Made by a program: the position numbers and the translations under genes
The notes under the pieces: model-generated
Databases searched by the model: none
What the model was told of the DNA's origin: nothing
What the model saw: the letters and a program-made list of their open reading frames with translations, nothing else
Origin: JAJTFA01 sp044351265
Lineage (GTDB): Bacteria > Bacteroidota > Bacteroidia > UKL13-3
Length of the DNA: 15,951 bases
Reading direction: 5' to 3'
Assembly: GCA_044351265.1 (NCBI GenBank)
Contig: JBILGC010000043.1
Span: forward strand, 1-15,951
In this document: positions 7,537 through 14,408 of the stretch, piece after piece
How the letters are laid out: each line of letters opens with the position of its first letter
Numbering within the stretch: the stretch's first letter is position 1

Positions 7537-8553
7537 ATGAAGAAAATTTACATTTCCATGTGTATTGCAATGCTCATGCAAGCAGCAGTGGCACAAAAAA
7601 GCATTTGTATTGCTTTTTACAATCAAGAAAATCTGTTTGATACCATTGATGACCCGTTGAAAGATGACAATGAATTTTTACCCAGTGCTGAAAAACAATG
7701 GAATACCTTAAAATACCAGACTAAAATAGAAAATATGAGCAGCGTTATAGCAGCCATGAATGAAGGAAATGCTCCAGAAATATTGGGTTTGTGCGAGATA
7801 GAAAATGCCCAAGTATTGACTGATTTGAGTATGCATAAAAGCCTGAAAAGCCAGCGCTATAAATTTATTCATTTTGAAGGCCCTGATAAAAGAAGTATTG
7901 ACAATGCATTGCTATATAAATCTGCTTCATTTAAGTTGTTACATGCGGTTGCGGTTCCCATTCAAATGCCTGATGATGCTGATTTTAAGACCAGAGATAT
8001 ACTTTATGTAAAGCTAGAAACCAAAAGCAAAGACCACTTGGTACTACTCATAAATCATTTCCCTTCCAGATCAGGAGGTGAGCTTGAATCAAGGCCAAAG
8101 CGCATTTTTGTTGCATCAGTACTGCGTAATATGGTTGATACAATTTTAGATAAAGATCCGAATGAGAATATCATTATAATGGGAGACTTCAATGATGAGC
8201 CAATGGATGCCAGTATGGATTCTGTGCTGAGGGCAAAAGAAAGCATGTACAATCTTTATGGAGGAAATCTTTATAATCCAATGGTAGAAATTCAGCAGGC
8301 AGGCTTGGGTTCCTACATGCATCGTGGTAAGTGGAATATGCTTGATCAGATTATTTTAAGCAACGGAGTGGTGATTGGAAACCGTAAATACATTTTCAGA
8401 AAAGAATCGGCAGATATGTTTAAACAGCCATGGATGCTGGAAACTGAACAAAAGTATAAAGGGTCTCCAAAACGAACCTATGCAGGAGATAAATATATTG
8501 GCGGATATAGCGACCATTTACCTGTTTACCTTTATCTTGATTTAAAAAAATAA
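7537..8553 (+). CDS. secreted endonuclease/exonuclease/phosphatase family protein
   Basis: This 338-residue protein has a signal peptide (about 1-19, ending AAVAQ) and a complete EEP fold. Catalytic and metal positions visible are N29 and E31 in FYNQENLFD, E87 in GLCEIEN, H174 in LINHFPSRSGG, D217 and N219 in IIMGDFNDEP, and D326/H327 in the C-terminal SDHLPVY. This is the Mg-dependent phosphodiesterase scaffold shared by exonuclease III, DNase I and inositol phosphatases. The export signal and the WNTLKYQTKIENMS and NHFPSRSGGELESRPKR segments match the large Bacteroidota group of extracellular or periplasmic EEP proteins, which may scavenge nucleic acid or phosphate. The actual substrate cannot be read from the sequence. 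VIT1 starts 5 nt after its stop, so the two genes share a transcript. Confidence 0.9.
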   Translation: MKKIYISMCIAMLMQAAVAQKSICIAFYNQENLFDTIDDPLKDDNEFLPSAEKQWNTLKYQTKIENMSSVIAAMNEGNAPEILGLCEIENAQVLTDLSMHKSLKSQRYKFIHFEGPDKRSIDNALLYKSASFKLLHAVAVPIQMPDDADFKTRDILYVKLETKSKDHLVLLINHFPSRSGGELESRPKRIFVASVLRNMVDTILDKDPNENIIIMGDFNDEPMDASMDSVLRAKESMYNLYGGNLYNPMVEIQQAGLGSYMHRGKWNMLDQIILSNGVVIGNRKYIFRKESADMFKQPWMLETEQKYKGSPKRTYAGDKYIGGYSDHLPVYLYLDLKK

Positions 8554-8558
8554 AAGCC

Positions 8559-9242
8559 ATGCACGAAGAAAAACATTTTGAAGGTTCTGAAGCTGTAAGA
8601 GATATTGTAATAGGAATGAGTGACGGACTAACTGTTCCGTTTGCACTTGCAGCAGGATTAAGCGGTGCTGTGAGCGATACAGGTATAATTGTTACAGCCG
8701 GACTAGCAGAAATAGTTGCAGGCTCAATTGCAATGGGGCTTGGCGGATACCTTGCTGGCAAAACGGAAATTGAACATTATGATTCGGAATTAAAGCGCGA
8801 GTACCATGAAGTAGATGTTTTTCCGGATAAAGAAAAACAAGAAGTGAGAGAGATATTTGAATCTTATGGACTAACCACCCAATCAACAGAGCTTATTGTA
8901 AATGAGATGTCTAAAGATAAGGATAAGTGGGTACATTTTATGATGCGTTTTGAACTTGGATTGGAGAAGCCAGATATCAACAGAGCAAGACAAAGCGCAC
9001 TAACCATTGGCATATCCTATATTATTGGCGGGATTGTTCCACTGGCATCCTATTTTTTTAGTGATGATGCTAAACAAGGGCTACTATATTCATGCATCAT
9101 TACTACCATCTGCTTGTTTATATTCGGTTATCTTAAAAGCAAGGTTATAGGGCAGCCACCGTTTTATGGAGCAACCCGCATTACATTAATTGGAGCCCTT
9201 GCTGCAGCATCTGCTTATTATGTTGCACATTTAATAAGTTAA
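8559..9242 (+). CDS. VIT1/CCC1-family iron/manganese transporter
   Basis: This 227-residue integral membrane protein has five likely helices (about 27-42, 43-66, 146-167, 174-194 and 205-226). A soluble, charged helical segment (about 70-140, rich in Glu, Asp and Lys) lies between helices 2 and 3. This is the VIT1 arrangement, in which that segment is the cytosolic metal-binding domain. The N-terminal EAVRDIVIGMSDGLTVPFALAAGLSGA and the IVAGSIAMGLGGYLAGKTE stretch are strongly typical, including the aspartate of MSDG on the first helix used in H+-coupled Fe2+/Mn2+ transport. Bacterial members are thought to export or sequester ferrous iron or manganese; direction and metal are not determined here. 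It directly follows the EEP gene, and a Fur-box-like palindrome lies 60 nt downstream of its stop. Confidence 0.93.
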   Translation: MHEEKHFEGSEAVRDIVIGMSDGLTVPFALAAGLSGAVSDTGIIVTAGLAEIVAGSIAMGLGGYLAGKTEIEHYDSELKREYHEVDVFPDKEKQEVREIFESYGLTTQSTELIVNEMSKDKDKWVHFMMRFELGLEKPDINRARQSALTIGISYIIGGIVPLASYFFSDDAKQGLLYSCIITTICLFIFGYLKSKVIGQPPFYGATRITLIGALAAASAYYVAHLIS

Positions 9243-9269
9243 TTTATTGCTCACTATTTTATGTATAAC

Positions 9270-9329
9270 TCAAGCATTTCAGAAGAAAATCAGCCTGTGG
9301 TTTATGATAATCATAATTATTATGCTTGA
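9270..9329. repeat. 8-bp inverted repeat TCAAGCAT/ATGCTTGA enclosing a palindrome
   Basis: The perfect 8-bp arms (9270-9277 and 9322-9329) are 44 nt apart and bracket the 15-bp palindrome at 9302-9316. No U-tract follows on the plus strand, so a terminator reading is weak. A looped operator or a stabilising 3' structure for the VIT1 mRNA are alternatives. Confidence 0.4.
9300..9318. promoter_or_regulatory. Fur-box-like palindrome
   Basis: TTATGATAATCATAA (9302-9316) is a perfect odd palindrome. Its core ATGATAATCAT (9304-9314) is identical to the centre of the classical 19-bp Fur box, and over 9300-9318 I count 15 of 19 matches by eye. It lies between the VIT1 metal transporter and the cysteine-rich gene, 42 nt before the latter's first ATG. 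AT-rich DNA produces such palindromes by chance, and Bacteroidota Fur sites are less well defined than those of E. coli. Confidence 0.35.
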
Positions 9330-9360
9330 TTTAATACTACTTTATTGTTGCTAATTTTTT

Positions 9361-9876
9361 ATGTATATGAAGATTATTTCAGTACCAATGATTTTTATAT
9401 TGCTGATGCTACATAGCGGTGAAACGTTGGCTCAAAATAAAATTGAAATAGGCAAAGCCAGCCACAATCAATACATCATTACTGCTGATACTACGCTTCT
9501 AAAAAAAAGTATGCAGATAGCCCTAGGTGATGCTTCTATCATAGAGCGGCTACAAATAGAATCGGAAGGCAAGTTTCATTACCTGGTTGGCATAGGCACC
9601 TGCAAAGGATATGCTAAAATTATGGCTGTTGACTTAATCTATGATATCATGAGCAGAACCTGGTATGCAGTAAAAGGAAATGGACATGTAACCTGTGCAT
9701 CTGTTGCGTGCAAGGAATGTAAACCATTTAAAGAAAACGGTAAAATTATCGGTTGTCATTGCACGGATTTGGGAACAGTTAGTAATCAATGTAATTTTAC
9801 TAAAAAGGAATTGAGCCTTTTTTATTCAACATATGCACGCCTAACTTTACAGCGAAATGAAATATTAAAGAAATAA
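9361..9876 (+). CDS. small secreted cysteine-rich protein of unknown function
   Basis: I do not recognise this 171-residue protein. It has a signal peptide (hydrophobic ISVPMIFILLML, cleavage probably after ETLAQ near residue 25). Translation may start at ATG 9367 instead of 9361, since MKIISV is the more usual signal-peptide start. The mature part begins with a beta-rich region (YIITADTTLLKKSMQIAL, then KFHYLVGIGTCKGYAKIMAVDLIYDI). It then has a compact cysteine cluster: TC, 4 residues, C, 2 residues, C (TCASVACKECKP), followed by GCHC and NQC. Counting the one in GTCKG there are seven cysteines. The pattern could bind a metal or Fe-S cluster, or form disulfides; an odd number leaves one free. 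It stands alone, with 118 nt before and 138 nt after, beside a metal transporter and a Fur-like site, so a metal-related role is only a guess. Confidence 0.8.
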   Translation: MYMKIISVPMIFILLMLHSGETLAQNKIEIGKASHNQYIITADTTLLKKSMQIALGDASIIERLQIESEGKFHYLVGIGTCKGYAKIMAVDLIYDIMSRTWYAVKGNGHVTCASVACKECKPFKENGKIIGCHCTDLGTVSNQCNFTKKELSLFYSTYARLTLQRNEILKK

Positions 9877-10000
9877 ATCTATTGGTCTAAACTCTTATAC
9901 AGCTAAGCTATCAGCTCAACTCAATGAAGTTAATTACAATAAAGCATATACAATAGGGCTTGCAATTATGAACAGATCTCTTAGCTCGTTTAAGTATTAT

Positions 10001-10008
10001 TATCTTTC
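10001..10008 (+). promoter_or_regulatory. possible -7 element just before the BatA/VWA gene
   Basis: TATCTTTC, one base from TAnnTTTG, ends 6 nt before the ATG at 10015. As before kdsA, this would give a very short leader. A -33 TTTG is not clear (TTAG at 9981-9984 is the nearest). The rest of the 138-nt gap 9877-10014 shows only a 7-bp inverted repeat AGCTAAG/CTTAGCT. Confidence 0.35.
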
Positions 10009-10014
10009 GCTCGT

Positions 10015-12048
10015 ATGATTTTTTTAAATCCATCCTTTCTTTGGGCTCTTTCGCTGCTATTGATTCCTGTCATCATTCACCTATTTAACTTCCGCAGGTA
10101 CAAAAAACAGGTATTTAGTGATATCCGCTTTTTAAAACAGATTCAGCAAGAGAGCAAGGCCAAACGCAAACTAAAAGAATGGCTTATTTTGGCTGCTCGC
10201 ATACTGGCTATTACATTTCTGGTGTTAGCCTTTGCTCAACCATATAAGCCTGCGCTGCTGCAGCAGCAGCAAGGCAAGCAAAAACTAATCAGCATCTATA
10301 TTGATAATTCTTTTTCTATGAACAATGAAGGCTCTGATGGCCAACTGCTGGATGCGGCAAAAGAAAAAGCAAGAGCCATAGTATCAGTATATGCTCATAC
10401 CGACCAGTTTCAGATTATTACCAATGAATTATCCGGTAAAGAATTGCGTATTGTTACAAAAACCAATGCACTTGAACTGATTGATGCAATACAAATTTCT
10501 CCTGCTGTGGCCTCACTTGAAGAAATATATAGCAAACAAAAGAATACTATACAGAATTCAGAGTCAGCTTTTGTTTATTATATCAGCGATTTTCAAAAAA
10601 GCACGCTTAAGTCTGATGTTTTTAAACCTGATAGTGGATTTTCAATTTCCTTCTTGCGTGTTCAAGCCAATCAGTATAGTAATCTTTATATTGATTCAGT
10701 TTGGCTAAATAGCCCTTCACTTCGGTTAAATGAATCTAATAAACTCATGATTAGGTTAGGCAATATAAGTAACCGTCCGGCAGAAGATATTGCCGTTCAG
10801 CTTAAATTAAATGGGGTTCAAAAAGGTATGGCTAATATAAGCTGTGATGCAAACAGCATCGTTCAAACAGAAATAGATTTTACAACAAGCACAGAAGGCT
10901 GGCTTAAGGGAGAAATATCAATTGCCGACCATCCCATTACTTTTGATGATAAATACTATTTTAGCTTGTACCCCATTGCCAGTAGCAATATTTATTGCAT
11001 TAATAATGATAAGCCCAATACATTTATCAGCGATTTGTATGAAATTGATAAACTTTATAAACTTACACAAAGCAAACAAGATCTGATTAACTACAGTGAA
11101 TTCAAAAAATACCAACTTATCATATTGAATGAGTCCGACAGGTTATCATCCGGATTAACTGATGAAATCATCAAATACGTAAATAATGGCGGGCATCTGC
11201 TTATTGTACCCGCAGCTGATGGCTCTTCTGCTGTAAAACTCAATAGCTTGCTGCAGTACTTTAAGATGCCTGTTTTATTGAATAGCGAAGGCTTAACACT
11301 GCAGGTTAATAGCCTTAATTTGCAGGATGAGCTTTTTAAATCCGTGTTTAGTCGTGTGCCTCAGCAAATGGATTTTCCTGTAATAAAACAATATTACCCT
11401 GTAAACATATCTCAGTCTGTAGAAGGTAAATCGTTAATTTCTTTAAACAATGGAGCTCCCCTGCTTTGGCAAGCAGCCAGTGGTAAGGGTAAAGTATTTT
11501 TATTTACCATTCCGTTTCAAACCACATGGAGTAATTTCCCAACGCATTCACTCTTTGTTCCAACCCTACTTAAAATTGGACAAGGTGCGCAAAGCCAACT
11601 GCCACTGGCTTATACCGTAGGCAAACAAAAATGGATTACCATTCCGGAGTGGCAAGGTGCAGGCAAGGAAAAACTGATTGAAATAAAAGGTGAAAAAACA
11701 GCCCTTGCAACTGACGTAATAAATAAGAACGGCCTAATGCAAATATACTTAGACCATGAAATTGCTTTTGCCGGCAATTATACTATATCAAGTAAAACAG
11801 ATAAAAGTGAAATCGCTGCAGCTTCCATGAATTATGCACGGACTGAATCAAATCTGGAGACACTCACAGCAACACAGCTGGAGGAATTGGCTTCTCAATC
11901 TGCACAATACCGTGTTATTGATTCAGAAACCGCCTCACTAAGCTATAAACTGGGAAATGAACTGAATGGAACCCCATTTTGGCGTATTTGTGTAATATTA
12001 GCTTTGCTTTTTGTACTGTTTGAGATACTTTTGCTTAAACTTAACTAA
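10015..12048 (+). CDS. BatA-domain/VWA membrane protein
   Basis: This 677-residue inner-membrane protein opens with FLNPSFLWALSLLLIPVIIHLFNFRRYKKQ, a BatA (aerotolerance regulator N-terminal) motif containing the first helix (about 7-24). After KEWLILAARI comes a second helix (57-74), so the bulk is periplasmic or extracytoplasmic. A VWA domain starts near 90 with IYIDNSFSMNNEG; D97, S99 and S101 form the DxSxS metal site. A Cys-poor beta-sandwich-like stretch follows (about 225-310), then a glutamine-amidotransferase-like alpha/beta domain (about 325-410, YQLIILNESDRLSSG and YVNNGGHLLIVPA) without an obvious catalytic cysteine. A C-terminal helix (about 656-674) ends the protein. Four Gln from CAG repeats follow helix 2. 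Such proteins are common in Bacteroidota, where their function is unproven. No MoxR, BatB or BatD gene is nearby. Confidence 0.88.
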   Translation: MIFLNPSFLWALSLLLIPVIIHLFNFRRYKKQVFSDIRFLKQIQQESKAKRKLKEWLILAARILAITFLVLAFAQPYKPALLQQQQGKQKLISIYIDNSFSMNNEGSDGQLLDAAKEKARAIVSVYAHTDQFQIITNELSGKELRIVTKTNALELIDAIQISPAVASLEEIYSKQKNTIQNSESAFVYYISDFQKSTLKSDVFKPDSGFSISFLRVQANQYSNLYIDSVWLNSPSLRLNESNKLMIRLGNISNRPAEDIAVQLKLNGVQKGMANISCDANSIVQTEIDFTTSTEGWLKGEISIADHPITFDDKYYFSLYPIASSNIYCINNDKPNTFISDLYEIDKLYKLTQSKQDLINYSEFKKYQLIILNESDRLSSGLTDEIIKYVNNGGHLLIVPAADGSSAVKLNSLLQYFKMPVLLNSEGLTLQVNSLNLQDELFKSVFSRVPQQMDFPVIKQYYPVNISQSVEGKSLISLNNGAPLLWQAASGKGKVFLFTIPFQTTWSNFPTHSLFVPTLLKIGQGAQSQLPLAYTVGKQKWITIPEWQGAGKEKLIEIKGEKTALATDVINKNGLMQIYLDHEIAFAGNYTISSKTDKSEIAAASMNYARTESNLETLTATQLEELASQSAQYRVIDSETASLSYKLGNELNGTPFWRICVILALLFVLFEILLLKLN

Positions 12049-12053
12049 ACAAA

Positions 12054-12073
12054 TTACAACAGCTTTGTTGTAA
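12054..12073. repeat. 8-bp inverted repeat between BatA/VWA gene and dihydroorotase-like gene
   Basis: TTACAACA (12054-12061) and TGTTGTAA (12066-12073) are perfect arms around GCTT, forming a small hairpin in the 40-nt intergenic space. No U-tract follows, so it is not a clear terminator. It may be an operator or tune translation of the gene starting at 12089. Confidence 0.45.
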
Positions 12074-12088
12074 AGCGTTTGCCTCATA

Positions 12089-13369
12089 ATGAAACTTGTT
12101 ATTCTAAATGCCATTGTTTGCGACCCACAATCGGCAATGCATGGAAAAAAGTGCGATCTGCTGATAAGCAGCGGAATTATTGATGACATTCAGCCATCTG
12201 CTAAAAAAGTTTTTGAAAAAAGCACCATTAAATCTTGGGATGTAAAAAGTGCGTTGCTTAGTCCGGGATGGTTTGATATGAGAGCCTCGTTGCGTGAGCC
12301 AGGCATGGAGCATAAAGAAACCTTGGAAAGCGGAGCACGCGCAGCTGCTGCAGGCGGATTTACACGGATAGCTTGCCTACCGGATACGCAGCCGGCAATG
12401 CAAACAAAAGCAGATATTGAGTTTATTTACCGGAAGAGTGAAGATTTACCTGTGCATTTGCTTCCTTACGGATCTATTACCAAAGACAGAGAAGGAACTG
12501 AGCTGAACGAATTATATGATATGCATATGGCCGGAGCCATTGCCTTTACAGATGCAAACAGAAGTCTGATGCATGCCGGTGTAATGCTAAGGGCCATGCA
12601 ATATGCAGCTAATTTTGGTGGCATTTTATTATGTCACGCTCAAGATCAAAATCTTGCTGCAGGTGGCCGCATGCATGAGGGTGCCATGAGTGTAAATCTA
12701 GGACTTAAGGGTATTCCTAATATTGCTGAGGAGGTAATGGTTGCAAGAGATATAGAGCTGGCAAGATATAACAATACCCCAATACACTTTTCCCACATTT
12801 CTTCCAAAGGCAGCGTTGAGCTAATAAGAAAGGTACGAAAGCAAGGTTTACAAATCACTGCTGATGTATCGGTAGCAAGTTTGGTTTTTACTGATGAAAA
12901 TCTGAATGACTTTGATAGCAATTTTAAAGTGCTTCCACCACTGCGAGGTAAAGAAGACCAAAAAGCACTTTGGGATGGACTTGCAGATGGAACTATTGAT
13001 TGTATTGTAAGTGATCATCAACCCGAAGATACCGAGCATAAGAATATTGAATTTGAATATGCTGCATATGGTATGATACAACTGCAGACAGCATACGCTC
13101 TACTAAACATGTTTAAGCCTAAACAACTTGATAATAGTATACTTGTAAAAGCACTCTCTATCAACCCCAGGAAGATATTGAACCAGCCGGGTATAACCAT
13201 AACCAAAGGAGCAAGCGCTGAAATTACCTTATTTGAACCCGGTGCAAAGTGGCAGTATAATTCAACAAACAACCTTTCAAAATCAGCAAATAGTCCAGTA
13301 TTAAACCAAACCCTTACCGGAAAAGTATTGGGAATTATTAATAAAGACCAGCTAATTAAAACCATATGA
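12089..13369 (+). CDS. dihydroorotase-like amidohydrolase lacking the HxH metal ligands (PyrC-like pseudoenzyme)
   Basis: This 426-residue protein aligns throughout with class I dihydroorotases, which cyclise carbamoyl aspartate in pyrimidine synthesis. It has LSPGWFDMRASLREPGMEHKETLESGARAAAAGGFT, GAIAFTDANRSL, LLCHAQDQNLA, PIHFSHISSKGSVELIR, LPPLRGKEDQKALWDGL and IDCIVSDHQPEDTEHK. The metal-binding DxHxHxR motif is replaced by DMRASLR: R65 and S67 stand where two histidines should be (codons 12281-12283 and 12287-12289). D155, H183, H236 and D309 remain at the other ligand positions, but the usual TPHH after TAE and the His after DHAP are lost. It is probably inactive as dihydroorotase and may be structural, as proposed for the inactive PyrC' that supports aspartate transcarbamoylase in Pseudomonas. 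The frame is intact, so this is not a decayed gene. It overlaps the next gene by ATGA. Confidence 0.88.
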   Translation: MKLVILNAIVCDPQSAMHGKKCDLLISSGIIDDIQPSAKKVFEKSTIKSWDVKSALLSPGWFDMRASLREPGMEHKETLESGARAAAAGGFTRIACLPDTQPAMQTKADIEFIYRKSEDLPVHLLPYGSITKDREGTELNELYDMHMAGAIAFTDANRSLMHAGVMLRAMQYAANFGGILLCHAQDQNLAAGGRMHEGAMSVNLGLKGIPNIAEEVMVARDIELARYNNTPIHFSHISSKGSVELIRKVRKQGLQITADVSVASLVFTDENLNDFDSNFKVLPPLRGKEDQKALWDGLADGTIDCIVSDHQPEDTEHKNIEFEYAAYGMIQLQTAYALLNMFKPKQLDNSILVKALSINPRKILNQPGITITKGASAEITLFEPGAKWQYNSTNNLSKSANSPVLNQTLTGKVLGIINKDQLIKTI

Positions 13370-14007
13370 GTAATGCTATTAAAGGCTTAGAAGCACTGTA
13401 CAAGGCATTTTCAGAAAAAGGTGATGTGCATGCACCTGCTGAACTAATAAACTTATTTAGTTCAAGTCAGGACTTTCTGGCTAAGGTCAAAACATTTGAT
13501 GAAATAGCCTCAGCACATCCGCAATACGAGGCACTCAATGAATATGCGTTTGATCTAATGATGGCGCATCATTTAGAAAACCATAACCATGATGAAGACT
13601 ATTTCGACTCAAAAGAGTGGATGGATATAGAAGACAAAACCATTGAACGTGGAACTGAACTATTAAATATTTTGCTATATCTCAGCGAAGCAAAGGATTC
13701 AGATACACCAGCAGATTTGGAAGATTTCTTGTATGAATTTTTGCTGGTGGATGAAGATGAATTTCAGGATGAACATCGCATTTATGAAGACCTCATCACA
13801 CATCAGGAAATTACAGAAGAAAATTTAGATACCATTTTAAATATTGGCAACGAAGTAAGCGAACGTTCAGAAATCAAAGAACTCTTTACACCGCTGGTGT
13901 TATTTTTTAAAGAGCCAGACGCTAAAAATATAACCAAAGAACAGCACCACAAGTTGGCTCCTGTAGAGCGTGCATTGCTTGCAGCACTTCTTGCCTTTTA
14001 TTCCTGA
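13366..14007 (+). CDS. acidic conserved-type protein of unknown function, coupled to the dihydroorotase-like gene
   Basis: I do not recognise this 213-residue protein. It has no signal peptide or membrane helix and is predicted to be almost entirely alpha-helical and strongly acidic, with clusters such as NHNHDEDYFDSKEWMDIEDKT (about 72-92) and LVDEDEFQDEH (about 126-136). A His-rich HHLENHNHDEDY stretch could bind metal but no known motif is apparent. The C-terminus (HHKLAPVERALLAALLAFYS) looks like an amphipathic closing helix. Its ATG overlaps the upstream TGA (ATGA, 13366-13369), so it should be translationally coupled to the dihydroorotase-like protein and may act with it. It is the last gene before a 456-nt gene-free stretch, so it probably ends this transcription unit. 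Confidence 0.8.
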   Translation: MSNAIKGLEALYKAFSEKGDVHAPAELINLFSSSQDFLAKVKTFDEIASAHPQYEALNEYAFDLMMAHHLENHNHDEDYFDSKEWMDIEDKTIERGTELLNILLYLSEAKDSDTPADLEDFLYEFLLVDEDEFQDEHRIYEDLITHQEITEENLDTILNIGNEVSERSEIKELFTPLVLFFKEPDAKNITKEQHHKLAPVERALLAALLAFYS

Positions 14008-14093
14008 AATGAGCGACAGGTTTATTCCACTTAACTTAAACATTACTGATTTATTTCTTGTAGGATAAGTAGCTATTTTAGCCAATTATTAGG

Positions 14094-14132
14094 TATTTTA
14101 TTTAACTACCAGATATAAAATAATATTTTTTT
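14094..14132 (+). terminator. weak A/T-only hairpin with T-run after the acidic-protein gene
   Basis: TATTTTAT (14094-14101) and ATAAAATA (14115-14122) can pair as 8 A-T pairs around 13 nt, followed 3 nt later by a run of seven T (14126-14132). It lies 87 nt past the stop at 14007. The stem is thermodynamically weak, so termination here is uncertain. Confidence 0.3.
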
Positions 14133-14233
14133 AGCAATTTTTAGTTCCCGTAAACTGTTTCCTGTTTCACTGCCAAATCAAGTATATCATTTTTATTTAC
14201 AGAAACTTATATCTGATCTATTTTTTCGTGTAC

Positions 14234-14271
14234 AAACGTTTAAATACGTTTACTAACGGAACTAAACGGAA
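14234..14271. promoter_or_regulatory. operator-like cluster of CGTTTA direct and inverted half-sites
   Basis: CGTTTA occurs at 14237-14242 and 14247-14252, exactly 10 bp apart. In the opposite orientation ACTAACGGA (14252-14260) and ACTAAACGGAA (14261-14271) repeat, also about 10 bp apart, giving CGTTTA-N10-TAAACG as an inverted pair. The first copy sits in the palindrome AAACGTTT. One-helical-turn phasing and two orientations suggest a transcription factor binding site about 200 nt before ssb. The cognate factor is unknown. Confidence 0.35.
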
Positions 14272-14357
14272 GAAATACGACTAAGTTTTTGGGGTAGCCA
14301 CAATTTTGCATCGTCATTTCGAAACAATGGCTCAAACATAATAGCCTGAGTAAAAAG

Positions 14358-14408
14358 ATGACACCCGCTTACCCGCTGCTTAGTTTGCAAAGGGCGCCCG
14401 CAAGATGA
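14358..14408 (+). CDS. possible 16-residue leader ORF before ssb
   Basis: ATG at 14358 to TGA at 14406 encodes MTPAYPLLSLQRAPAR and lies almost wholly inside the hairpin region. No clear ribosome binding site is present apart from a purine-rich AAAAAG immediately upstream. Translation would open the hairpin. Such a short frame can occur by chance, so this is tentative. Confidence 0.15.
   Translation: MTPAYPLLSLQRAPAR

Noticed and set aside
9877..10014. 7-bp inverted repeat AGCTAAG/CTTAGCT as an operator or terminator
   Set aside because: The arms are far apart with no T-run or palindromic core; likely chance in AT-rich DNA.
10253..10272. CAG-rich tract in the BatA/VWA gene
   Set aside because: Short, in frame (Leu-Leu then four Gln), with no sign of a regulatory or recombination role.
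12089..13369. Dihydroorotase-like gene as a decaying pseudogene
   Set aside because: The frame is intact over the normal family length, most fold motifs and four ligand positions are kept, and it is translationally coupled to the next gene, so selection appears to maintain it.
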